A stretch of DNA of 11,185 bases from Rubrivivax sp. (GCA_004211235.1 SEEY01000067.1:1-11185); one strand, 5' to 3'. Shown: positions 1 to 5,209, counted from the stretch's first letter. Translations and numbers: made by a program. The notes: a model not told the origin generated them from the letters alone.

Positions 1-162
1 GTGCCATTCGGTCTCTTCCTGGCGCTCGCCGCTTTCGCGGTTCTTCCAGTTGCGGGTGGTGGCCAGGCTGAGGGTGCACCAGGCGCCGCCGCTGGGGTTG
101 TAGCGGACCTCGGGGTCCTTGCCGACGTTGCCGATGATGATGACTTTGTTGACGCTGGCCAT
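1..162 (-). CDS. ssb: Single-stranded DNA-binding protein SSB, N-terminal fragment (cut by left edge)
   Basis: This is the first 54 codons of SSB, read leftward from the ATG complementary to 160-162. SSB is the tetrameric protein that coats single-stranded DNA and recruits replication, recombination and repair enzymes. The translation begins [20 protein letters not shown] and continues through [14 protein letters not shown] to TEWH. These are the conserved strand 1 ([16 protein letters not shown]), the LATT strand and the TEWH motif of the bacterial SSB OB-fold. The rest of the OB-fold and the acidic C-terminal tip lie outside the window. A purine-rich GGACGAG about 4 bases before the ATG can act as ribosome binding site. 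A CATAAT hexamer about 33 bases upstream is a possible -10. The gene is divergent from the kinase operon. The family assignment is certain, but the 3' end cannot be judged. Confidence 0.97.
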   Translation of the reverse strand, partial: MASVNKVIIIGNVGKDPEVRYNPSGGAWCTLSLATTRNWKNRESGERQEETEWH

Positions 163-194
163 GACGCTCGTCCGAATTCGATGGGGAGGGGCGA

Positions 195-200
195 ATTATG
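195..200 (-). promoter_or_regulatory. Possible -10 element for ssb
   Basis: Read on the minus strand this is CATAAT, five of six matches to TATAAT, ending 32 bases before the ssb ATG. No convincing -35 lies 16 to 18 bases further upstream (the best is ACCACC). No LexA-type CTG-N10-CAG box was seen in the 155-base gap. The rest of the gap, 201-317, is GC-rich. It contains only the 8-base direct repeat CACCCCGG at 230-237 and 251-258. Confidence 0.35.
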
Positions 201-305
201 ACGGCGACCCCTCGCGTGGTGGTGAGCAACACCCCGGAGACCGCATCCCGCACCCCGGGGCCTGCACTTCGTCTCCCGGGCCGCCTCCCGGCCACTGGCC
301 CTCCC

Positions 306-311
306 TAAGAT
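306..311 (+). promoter_or_regulatory. -10-like hexamer directly before the kinase gene start (possible leaderless mRNA)
   Basis: TAAGAT (four of six matches to TATAAT) is followed by only six bases (GAACCC) and then the ATG at 318. No Shine-Dalgarno sequence precedes that ATG. If this is the true -10, transcription would start at or next to the A of the ATG. No good -35 is visible. The call rests on the hexamer and on similar spacing before three other genes in the window. Confidence 0.3.
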
Positions 312-317
312 GAACCC

Positions 318-1421
318 ATGACCTCCCCCGTCCAGCCGCAAATCGGGCGCCGCAGCCATCGGCGGCTGTGGCTCGCCTACGCCGGCTGCTGCGCGCTGGC
401 CTGGTGCCTGTTCGTGCTGGCGGGCAGCGAGTTCGACCGCGGGCTCGACCCGTTCTGGCTCGCCGTCTACCAGGCCACGACGATGCTGTGGGCGCCGATG
501 CTGCTGGGCGTCGCCGTCTGGCCACTGGCGCGCCGGGTGCAAACCGGCGAGGCCGGGCCGGCCGCCGCGGCGATGGCCCACATCCTCGGCGCGGTGGCCT
601 TCTCGGCCTGCTGGCAGGCGGGCGAATTCATCGTCAACGCTTTCCTGTTCGGCCGCGATCACGCCGGCGCCGTGCTCGTGGCCGGCCTGCTCTGGCGCTC
701 GGTCTGGGGCTTCGTCGTCTACGCCGCCATCGCGACGGCCTTCACGGCGGTGCTGCAGGCGCGTTCGGCGCGTGCCGCGGCCGTGGCGGCAGCGCAGGCC
801 GAGAGCGCGCTGGCCAGGGCCGAGCTGTCGGCCATCAGCGGCAAGCTGAACCCGCATTTCCTGTTCAACACGCTGAATTCGCTGATCGCGCTGACCCGCA
901 AGGACCCGGCCGCCGCCGAGGCCGCGCTGCTGAAGTTCTCCTCCATGCTCCGCTACGTGCTCGACACGAAAAGAGGCGCCGAGGACCGCGTCATGCTGTG
1001 CGACGAGATCGACTTCCTGCGCGACTACCTGGCCCTGGAGGCGCTTCGCCTGGGCAGCCGGCTGCGCGTGGACTGGCAGCTGGAGGAGCGCGTGCTGGCC
1101 GACGAGTTGCCGCCGCTGACCCTGCAGCCGCTGGTCGAGAACTCCATCCTGCATGCCGTGGCGCCGCGCAAGGCCGGCGGCTGCGTCACCATCACTGCGC
1201 GCCGCAATGCGCTCAACCAGGGCCTGGACCTGGCGGTTGCCGACGACGGCCCGGGCTGCGACCTGGCCGCGCTGGAGCCCCAGCCCGGCCAGCGCCGCGG
1301 AGTCGGCCTGGCGGCGCTGAAGAAACGCTTTGCCCTCGACTACGAAGGCCGCGCGCGCCTGCGCATCCACACCGCTCCCGGCGCCGGATTCCGCGTCGAC
1401 CTCTTCATCCCACAGGTATGA
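318..1421 (+). CDS. Membrane sensor histidine kinase, LytS/AlgZ (His_kinase, HATPase_c) type
   Basis: This is the sensor half of a two-component system (367 aa). Residues 1-147 hold four hydrophobic stretches, at about 17-36, 45-70, 86-110 and 118-147, consistent with four membrane spans and little periplasmic domain. An Ala-rich helix (about 148-172) leads into the His_kinase signature LNPHFLFNTLNSL at 177-189, where His180 is the expected phosphorylated residue. The ATPase domain follows: N-box LVENSILHA (272-280, Asn275), G1 box DDGPG (309-313) and GVGL (328-331). The stop overlaps the start of the response regulator gene by four bases (ATGA), so the two are translationally coupled and are surely partners. 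The ligand is unknown. The architecture is that of AlgZ/FimS and LytS-type kinases, but naming it algZ would over-reach. No Shine-Dalgarno precedes the ATG. Confidence 0.95.
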   Translation: MTSPVQPQIGRRSHRRLWLAYAGCCALAWCLFVLAGSEFDRGLDPFWLAVYQATTMLWAPMLLGVAVWPLARRVQTGEAGPAAAAMAHILGAVAFSACWQAGEFIVNAFLFGRDHAGAVLVAGLLWRSVWGFVVYAAIATAFTAVLQARSARAAAVAAAQAESALARAELSAISGKLNPHFLFNTLNSLIALTRKDPAAAEAALLKFSSMLRYVLDTKRGAEDRVMLCDEIDFLRDYLALEALRLGSRLRVDWQLEERVLADELPPLTLQPLVENSILHAVAPRKAGGCVTITARRNALNQGLDLAVADDGPGCDLAALEPQPGQRRGVGLAALKKRFALDYEGRARLRIHTAPGAGFRVDLFIPQV

Positions 1422-2158
1422 ACACGACTGTCCTGATCGCCGAAGACGAACACCTGGCCGCCGAAGCGCTGGCCGACTGGGTCAAGGCCACGCCGGGCCT
1501 GCAACTCCTGGCCGTGTGCAGCGACGGGGAGGAGGCGCTGGAGCAGATCCGCGCGTTGAAACCGGCCCTCGTGCTGACCGACATCCAGATGCCCGGACTG
1601 ACGGGCCTGCAGGTGGTGCAGGCCTTGCAGGGCGACGCCCACCAGCCGCGCATCATCTTCACGACGGCCTATGACCAGCATGCACTGACGGCCTTCGAGC
1701 TGCATGCGGTGGACTACCTGCTCAAGCCCTTCTCCCGCGAACGCTTCGACGAGGCGGTGGCCCATGCGCTTCGCGACGCGGCGCCCACGACCGCCGAGGT
1801 GGCCCAGGCGCTGGGCACGCCGGCGGACGCGCCACTGACGCGCCTGCTGGTGCGCGACCAGGGCAAGATCTTCCCGCTGCAGGTGGGCGACATCGAGTGC
1901 CTGCGCTCCGACAACAAGTACACCGCCATCACCAGCAAGGGCCGCAGCTTCCTGGTGCGCCTGCCCATCGCCAGCTTCGAGGCGCGGCTGGACCCGGCGC
2001 GCTTCCTGCGCGTGCAGCGCGGCTGCATCGTCAACCTGGACTTCGTCGACAGCATGACGCCGGACGAGAACTCCCAGCTGGTCGTGCAGCTGCGCGACGG
2101 CACGCGCATCACGGCCAACCGCGAGGTGTCCAAGATGCTGAGGGAGCAGTCATTGTGA
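1418..2158 (+). CDS. LytTR-family response regulator (AlgR/LytR type)
   Basis: This is the DNA-binding partner of the kinase upstream (246 aa). The receiver domain covers residues about 4-120. It has the acidic pair EDE near 9-11, phosphoacceptor Asp55 in LVLTDIQMPG, the conserved Thr83 region and Lys103 in YLLKPF. A short linker leads to the LytTR DNA-binding domain (about 142-243). Recognisable LytTR elements are DIECLRSDNKYT and FLRVQRGCIVNLDFV, equivalent to the F-x-R-x-H-R-S-x-x-VN core. Here the usual His-Arg-Ser reads Gln-Arg-Gly, a mild departure. The start ATG lies inside the kinase stop (ATGA). The stop in turn overlaps the GTG of the GIN gene, giving a three-gene translationally coupled operon. 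LytTR proteins usually bind paired direct repeats upstream of target promoters. Autoregulation through the 163-317 gap is possible but not shown. Confidence 0.97.
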   Translation: MNTTVLIAEDEHLAAEALADWVKATPGLQLLAVCSDGEEALEQIRALKPALVLTDIQMPGLTGLQVVQALQGDAHQPRIIFTTAYDQHALTAFELHAVDYLLKPFSRERFDEAVAHALRDAAPTTAEVAQALGTPADAPLTRLLVRDQGKIFPLQVGDIECLRSDNKYTAITSKGRSFLVRLPIASFEARLDPARFLRVQRGCIVNLDFVDSMTPDENSQLVVQLRDGTRITANREVSKMLREQSL

Positions 2159-2925
2159 GAACCTGGCTGCTTGCCTTGATGCTCGCCGCGGGTGCCGCGC
2201 ACGCGCAGACCGCCCCGCCGGAAAGGCCCGAACGCCCAGAACGCCCGGAGCGGCCGGAGAAGCCCGAGCGACCCGAACGGCCGGCTGAGCCCGGCCGGGT
2301 CTACGCCCCCGGCGCCTTCGACCGCCTCGAACTGGCTGGCGTGGCCCGCGTCGTGCTGGTGCAGGGCGAGCGCGACCAGGCCTTCATCGCCGGCGACGCG
2401 GACGTGCAGAAGGGCGTCGAGGTGGTGCTGGCCGACCGCCAGCTCGTCATCCGCCCCAACGGCGGCTGGAAGTTCTGGCACAGCGAAAAGCTGTTCGTGC
2501 AGGTCGAGATGCGCCAGCTGCGCCAGCTGTCGGTCTCGGGCGCCAGCGACGTGCAGGCCCCCGGCCCGCTGAACTGCGACCAGCTGCGGCTCAGCATCAG
2601 CGGGGCAGGCAATGTGCGGCTCGACCAGCTGCAGGCCCGCCAGCTCAATTTCACCGTCTCGGGTGCCGGCGACGGCCAGCTCGCCGGCCGTGTCGACGAA
2701 CTGGCGCTGCAGATCTCCGGCAAGGGCAAGGTCGCCGCCGAGCGGCTGCAGGCGCAGAAGGCGCGCGTCAGCGTCAGCGGCATCGGCAACGTGGTCGTCT
2801 GGGTGACGGAAGACCTGTCGGCCCACATCTCCGGCATCGGTTCGGTGGACTACTTCGGCAAGCCCAACGTGCAGCGCTCGGTGTCCGGCATGGGCTCGAT
2901 CAGCGCGAAGGGCGACAAGCGCTGA
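2155..2925 (+). CDS. Secreted GIN-domain (DUF2807) protein with Glu-Arg-Pro repeat linker
   Basis: This 256-aa protein starts at GTG 2155. That start is favoured because AGGGAG (2141-2146) lies eight bases upstream, and because it preserves a signal peptide: MRTWLLALMLAAGAAHAQ, with likely cleavage after AHA. The next possible Met, at 2179, would destroy the signal peptide. Residues 23-43 are seven tandem Glu-Arg/Lys-Pro triplets. From about 50 on, the protein matches the GIN/DUF2807 beta-helix pattern, with repeated SGAG-like turns: SISGAGNV, VSGAGDG, ISGKGKV, VSGIGNV, ISGIGSVDYFGKP and SVSGMGS. No lipobox, LPXTG motif or C-terminal anchor is visible, so it is probably periplasmic or released. 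GIN domains are known mainly as envelope-associated proteins of unclear function. Cotranscription with the kinase and regulator suggests that it is a target or sensory accessory of that system. The domain call is solid; the role is inferred. Confidence 0.87.
   Translation: MRTWLLALMLAAGAAHAQTAPPERPERPERPERPEKPERPERPAEPGRVYAPGAFDRLELAGVARVVLVQGERDQAFIAGDADVQKGVEVVLADRQLVIRPNGGWKFWHSEKLFVQVEMRQLRQLSVSGASDVQAPGPLNCDQLRLSISGAGNVRLDQLQARQLNFTVSGAGDGQLAGRVDELALQISGKGKVAAERLQAQKARVSVSGIGNVVVWVTEDLSAHISGIGSVDYFGKPNVQRSVSGMGSISAKGDKR
2221..2283 (+). repeat. Seven in-frame 9-base repeats encoding Glu-Arg/Lys-Pro
   Basis: Seven consecutive units of the form GAR-CGN-CCN (the fifth is GAG-AAG-CCC) encode E-R-P six times and E-K-P once, residues 23-43 of the GIN protein. 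Codons vary between units (GAA/GAG, AGG/CGC/CGG/CGA, CCC/CCA/CCG). The protein repeat is therefore conserved while the DNA repeat is diverged, which argues against very recent slippage. It probably forms a stiff, charged spacer between the signal peptide and the beta-helix. Confidence 0.9.
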
Positions 2926-2945
2926 CAACGGCCCCGCCGCCCTGC

Positions 2946-2951
2946 TCCAAT
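2946..2951 (+). promoter_or_regulatory. -10-like hexamer directly before slyX
   Basis: TCCAAT (four of six matches to TATAAT) is followed by six bases (GGCGGC) and the slyX ATG at 2958. It has the same geometry as the hexamer before the kinase gene. No Shine-Dalgarno and no clear -35 are visible. On its own this is weak; it is listed because the arrangement recurs. Confidence 0.25.
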
Positions 2952-2957
2952 GGCGGC

Positions 2958-3179
2958 ATGGACCCCGACCTGCACACGCTGGAACAGCGCATCACCGACC
3001 TCGAGATCAAGGCCAGCTTCGCGGAAGACACCGTCGAGCAGCTCAACGCCGTCGTGACGCGCCAGCAGGCCCAGATCGACCGGCTCATCCGCGAGCTGGT
3101 GGAGCTGCGCAACCGCAGCGCGGCAGCGGAACCGGGCGCGCAGCCGAACCTGCGTGACGAGCTGCCGCCGCACTACTGA
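2958..3179 (+). CDS. slyX: SlyX family protein
   Basis: This is a small soluble protein (73 aa) of the SlyX family, whose function is unknown. The whole body is one predicted coiled coil: LEQRITDLEIKASFAEDT, VEQLNAVVTRQQAQIDRL and IRELVELRNR. It ends in the family's hallmark C-terminal PPHY. The length is typical of the family. There is a 32-base gap after the GIN gene and no Shine-Dalgarno before the ATG. A TCCAAT hexamer ends six bases before the start, so it may have its own promoter rather than belonging to the operon. Its last seven bases overlap the tail of the convergent tapT gene. The ATG at 2950 is out of frame and was rejected as a start. Confidence 0.92.
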   Translation: MDPDLHTLEQRITDLEIKASFAEDTVEQLNAVVTRQQAQIDRLIRELVELRNRSAAAEPGAQPNLRDELPPHY

Positions 3180-3913
3180 TTGGACAGGGCCTCATCGAGG
3201 CGCTGGTGTGCCTCGCTGGCCCAGGCAACCGGCAACTGGTTCTTCGCCTTCAGGTAGTGGTGCATGAAGACGCCGAGGTAGGCGTCCAGGGTCCTCCCCG
3301 CAGCCTCGTCGCCCGCCAGCGCCAGGCACTGGGCCGCCACCTCGCTCGTGCAGAAGTGGTCGTCACAACGAGAGCGGCGCAAGCGGTATTGCGAAGCCTC
3401 GGCGGGTTCCAGGCTGAGCACCGGCAGGTGGTTCAGGTAGGGGCTGCGGCTGAACATCTTGCGCGCCTCGGACCAGGTGCCGTCCAGCAGGATGAACAGC
3501 GGCCGCTTCATCGTGCCCTCCGGGCCCGCGGCGTTCGGCTGCACGGCATGCACCACGCGCTCCGGCGCGGCGTACTGGCCGGGGAACACGACATAGCCGT
3601 CCCAGGCCGGGTCGCTCAGCAGGGCGATGAGCGCAGGGTCGTGCTGGGTGCGCGACCAGCCGAAGGCGAAGGTGTCTGCGACCACGTCGGCAATCAGCCA
3701 ACCGGTGTTGGTGGGTTTGAGCGGCTCGATGTCGGCCATCAGCAGGCAGACCGCGGCGCGCGTGTCCACCGAGGGGCGCAAGGCGCACATGCAGTGCGTC
3801 GGCACCAGCCGGCAGCCTTCGCAGCGCTCGCGCTTGAAGCCGCCGCGCGCCAGGAAGGGCTTGGTGGCGCTGGCCAGGCGCGCGGCGCGCAGAAGAGACA
3901 CGGCATGTGACAT
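3173..3913 (-). CDS. tapT: tRNA-uridine aminocarboxypropyltransferase TapT (DTW domain)
   Basis: TapT transfers the 3-amino-3-carboxypropyl group of S-adenosylmethionine to a tRNA uridine (acp3U47 in Escherichia coli). The 246-aa translation parallels E. coli YfiP/TapT along its length, as I recall that sequence: ATKPFLARGG near residues 16-25, then a Cys cluster at C31, C34, C41 and C43 (a zinc site), then CLLMADIEPLKPTNTG, FAFGWSRTQ, the DTW-box variant LLDGTWSEARKMF (142-154) and YRLRRSRCDDHFCTSEVA. The start at 3913 is chosen because MSHAVSLLRAARL aligns with the N-terminus of the E. coli protein. In-frame ATGs at 3979 and 3988 would run into the divergent gene. A GACAAT hexamer lies seven bases before this ATG and no Shine-Dalgarno is seen. 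The stop overlaps the slyX stop region by seven bases. Confidence 0.95.
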   Translation of the reverse strand: MSHAVSLLRAARLASATKPFLARGGFKRERCEGCRLVPTHCMCALRPSVDTRAAVCLLMADIEPLKPTNTGWLIADVVADTFAFGWSRTQHDPALIALLSDPAWDGYVVFPGQYAAPERVVHAVQPNAAGPEGTMKRPLFILLDGTWSEARKMFSRSPYLNHLPVLSLEPAEASQYRLRRSRCDDHFCTSEVAAQCLALAGDEAAGRTLDAYLGVFMHHYLKAKNQLPVAWASEAHQRLDEALSNQ

Positions 3914-3920
3914 GCGTTCG

Positions 3921-3926
3921 ATTGTC
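3921..3926 (-). promoter_or_regulatory. -10-like hexamer directly before tapT
   Basis: On the minus strand GACAAT (four of six matches to TATAAT) is followed by seven bases (CGAACGC) and then the tapT ATG. There is no Shine-Dalgarno. The 64-base divergent gap 3914-3977 must hold the promoters of both tapT and the endonuclease V-like gene. Confidence 0.28.
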
Positions 3927-3966
3927 AGAGCAGGCCGCGCCGGGGGCGCCGCTCTGCGCAGCGGCT

Positions 3967-3972
3967 CATACT
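3967..3972 (+). promoter_or_regulatory. -10-like hexamer directly before the endonuclease V-like gene
   Basis: CATACT (four of six matches to TATAAT) ends five bases before the ATG at 3978, with GCCGC between. No Shine-Dalgarno is present. It fits the same leaderless-type layout seen before the kinase gene, slyX and tapT. No clear -35 was found in the GC-rich 64-base gap. Confidence 0.28.
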
Positions 3973-3977
3973 GCCGC

Positions 3978-4478
3978 ATGAAACTCATCGTCGCCGTTCA
4001 CTTCGAGGGCGCGCAGGCCCATGCCGCTGCCGTGGCTTTCGACGCCTGGGATGCCGCGGAAGCCACCAAGACCTGGGTCTCGCGCATCGCCCAGGTCGAG
4101 AAAGCGGTCCGCGGAGAACTCGACCTGCGCGAACTGCACTGCGTGATGCAGCTGCTGCGCGAGCACAGCCTGGAGCCCGAACTCATCCTGATCGACGGCT
4201 TCGTCCATCTCGATGCCGACGAAACGCCGGGCCTGGGCCTGCACCTGTACCAGGCGCTCGGTGCCAGGGTGCCGGTCATCGGTGTTTCGAAGCGGAGCCT
4301 GCCCGGCCTGTCGGCGCAGTTCGAGGTGATGCGCGAAGAGGAAACCGCGCCGTTGCTGGTGACCTGCGCGGGCATGGACATCGGCGCGGCCAAGGCCCGT
4401 CTGCGCGCCATGCATGGCAGGAAGCGCGTGCCGACGCTGATGAAGCTGGCGGCGCGGCTGGCCAAGAGCAACGACTGA
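3978..4478 (+). CDS. Endonuclease V-like protein, short and divergent
   Basis: This 166-aa protein resembles endonuclease V, which nicks nucleic acid near deoxyinosine or inosine. The strongest match is LILIDGFVHLDADETPGLGLHL (70-90), LYQALGARVPVIGVSKRSL (90-108) and a late TCAGMDIGAAKARLRAMH block. These parallel E. coli Nfi DLVFVDGHG...RRLGVASHFGLL and VPTIGVAKKRL, as I recall it. Retained are Asp73 (LIDG), Glu52 in LRELHC (the Nfi FRE Glu) and Lys105. The first catalytic Asp, in Nfi ADVGFE, corresponds to Ala6 in LIVAVHFEG, and the PYIPG inosine wedge is not recognisable (AVRGELDLRE). At 166 aa it is shorter than Nfi (about 220). It may be a substrate-shifted or inactive relative. It is divergent from tapT. 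The fold assignment is fairly confident; activity is doubtful. Confidence 0.75.
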   Translation: MKLIVAVHFEGAQAHAAAVAFDAWDAAEATKTWVSRIAQVEKAVRGELDLRELHCVMQLLREHSLEPELILIDGFVHLDADETPGLGLHLYQALGARVPVIGVSKRSLPGLSAQFEVMREEETAPLLVTCAGMDIGAAKARLRAMHGRKRVPTLMKLAARLAKSND

Positions 4479-4509
4479 TTGCCGGATTTCAGGCCGCTCA
4501 GACGGAAAA

Positions 4510-4547
4510 GACTTCGGACCGGAGTCCCCAATGGCTAAAATGGCCAT
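4510..4547 (+). promoter_or_regulatory. Promoter with two overlapping palindromes for the toxin-antitoxin pair (candidate operator)
   Basis: A candidate sigma-70 promoter is TTCGGA (4513-4518), a 17-base spacer, then TAAAAT (4536-4541, five of six to TATAAT). The -35 lies within the 17-base imperfect palindrome GACTTCGGACCGGAGTC (4510-4526; arms of eight pairing with one T-G). The -10 is framed by ATGGC (4531-4535) and GCCAT (4543-4547), a second 17-base unit. The two centres (4518 and 4539) are 21 bases apart, two helical turns, so dimers bound at both would lie on the same DNA face. This is the layout expected for antitoxin autorepression. The motif itself is not a named consensus. Confidence 0.5.
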
Positions 4548-4567
4548 CCACTGTGAGGGAGTGCCCA

Positions 4568-4837
4568 ATGCGCGTCACCGCTACTGAAGCCAAGAATCGT
4601 TTTGGCAGCCTTTGTGCCCAGGCCAAGCGCGAACCGGTGTTCGTGGAAAAGGCCGGTCAGATCGACACGGTGATCCTCTCCGTTGAGCAGTACCAGGCGC
4701 TCCAGGCCCATCAGGACAAGGCGAGCCGCTCTGCCCGCAAGAAGGCATTTGAAGCCGAGTTTGGCGACTGGATCGCTGAGCAGAATGCCCAGTTCGAGAC
4801 GTACGGCATCCCAGGATCCGACCTGCGGCCGTGGTGA
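4568..4837 (+). CDS. Type II antitoxin: Phd/YefM-like DNA-binding N-terminus with CcdA-like C-terminal tail
   Basis: This 89-aa antitoxin is encoded just upstream of a CcdB toxin. Residues 1-45 match Phd/YefM: MRVTATEAKNRFGSLC, then AQAKREPVFVEKAGQ, and VILSVEQYQAL. Phd proteins bind promoter DNA with this part. Residues about 55-89 are helical and end DWIAEQNAQFETYGIPG followed by SDLRPW. This resembles the toxin-wrapping tail of CcdA (which ends near FIEMNG...DENRDW) more than a usual Phd tail. The start is ATG 4568, with GAGGGA (4555-4560) seven bases upstream. The in-frame GTG at 4553 would bury that site and was rejected. Seven bases separate the stop from the toxin ATG. GC is lower here, about 57-62% over 4561-4680 by hand count. 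The antitoxin role is well supported; the domain-swap reading is inference. Confidence 0.85.
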   Translation: MRVTATEAKNRFGSLCAQAKREPVFVEKAGQIDTVILSVEQYQALQAHQDKASRSARKKAFEAEFGDWIAEQNAQFETYGIPGSDLRPW

Positions 4838-4844
4838 ACCGCTG

Positions 4845-5159
4845 ATGGCCCAATACGACGTCGTCGCCAATCCGAGCAGCAGTTCGGCGCAGGGCATCCC
4901 TTACGTGGTGGTGATCCAGAGCGACCTGCTCGATGCCCTGCCGACCCGGCTGACCATTCCACTGGCAGTGGTGCCCCTTGCGGCCAAAGTGCCGACCGCA
5001 CTGTGTCCGGTCATCCTGGTCAAGGGTCAGCGTCTCCATGCGTTGGCGCACTATGCCGCCCCGCTGCCGGCCAGGCTCCTGAAGCGGCCAGTGGAAAACG
5101 TGGCGACGCAGGCCAGTGCGCTGGTGTCGGCCATCGACGCGGTGTTGTCCGGCGTCTAG
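4845..5159 (+). CDS. ccdB: CcdB-family toxin (DNA gyrase-directed)
   Basis: This 104-aa protein has the CcdB fold signature. QYDVVANP...IPYVVVIQSDLLDALPTRL parallels F-plasmid CcdB (QFKVYTY...LFVDVQSDIIDTPGRRM). TIPLAVVPLAAKVPTALCPVI parallels [22 protein letters not shown]. CcdB poisons DNA gyrase by trapping its cleaved-DNA complex, and its antitoxin rejuvenates gyrase. The C-terminal end reads AIDAVLSGV. F CcdB ends ...FWGI with the Trp-Gly-Ile needed for gyrase poisoning, so here Trp becomes Ser and Ile becomes Val. Toxicity or mechanism may therefore differ, as in many chromosomal CcdB relatives. It is translated from ATG 4845, seven bases after the antitoxin stop, and must be expressed from the antitoxin promoter. 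The start is preferred because it begins the conserved QYDV strand. Confidence 0.93.
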   Translation: MAQYDVVANPSSSSAQGIPYVVVIQSDLLDALPTRLTIPLAVVPLAAKVPTALCPVILVKGQRLHALAHYAAPLPARLLKRPVENVATQASALVSAIDAVLSGV

Positions 5160-5174
5160 ACAATTGTTCGGCGT

Positions 5175-5209
5175 GAGGGCACGCGATCCAGCCTGAATCA
5201 GGCGCCCTC
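5175..5209. terminator. Inverted repeat between convergent ccdB and thiamine-binding gene; possible transcription end
   Basis: GCCTGAATCAGGC (5191-5203) is a perfect inverted repeat. It is flanked by GAGGGC (5175-5180) and GCCCTC (5204-5209), which can extend the stem with a one-sided bulge. It lies in the 77-base gap where the two genes converge and could stop transcription from either side. No U-tract follows on either strand, so it is not a standard intrinsic terminator. Nothing else is visible in 5160-5236. Confidence 0.3.

Noticed and set aside
230..258. Direct repeat CACCCCGG at 230-237 and 251-258, 21 bases apart, as possible LytTR binding sites
   Set aside because: The spacing is suggestive, but eight GC-only bases recur easily in DNA of this composition. 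The repeats do not match a LytTR site that I know.
163..317. LexA (SOS) box upstream of ssb
   Set aside because: Searched for CTG-N10-CAG on both strands in this gap and found no acceptable match.
368..1417. Open frame overlapping the kinase gene that is continuous with the response regulator frame, apparently giving a 596-aa fusion
   Set aside because: The part before 1418 is Arg/Ala/Gly-rich out-of-frame translation of the kinase gene. The receiver domain begins exactly at the ATG at 1418.
1714..2928. 404-codon minus-strand open frame opposite the regulator and GIN genes
   Set aside because: It is a shadow frame. The plus strand encodes LytTR and GIN motifs with coupled starts, and the minus frame has no motif or start signal.
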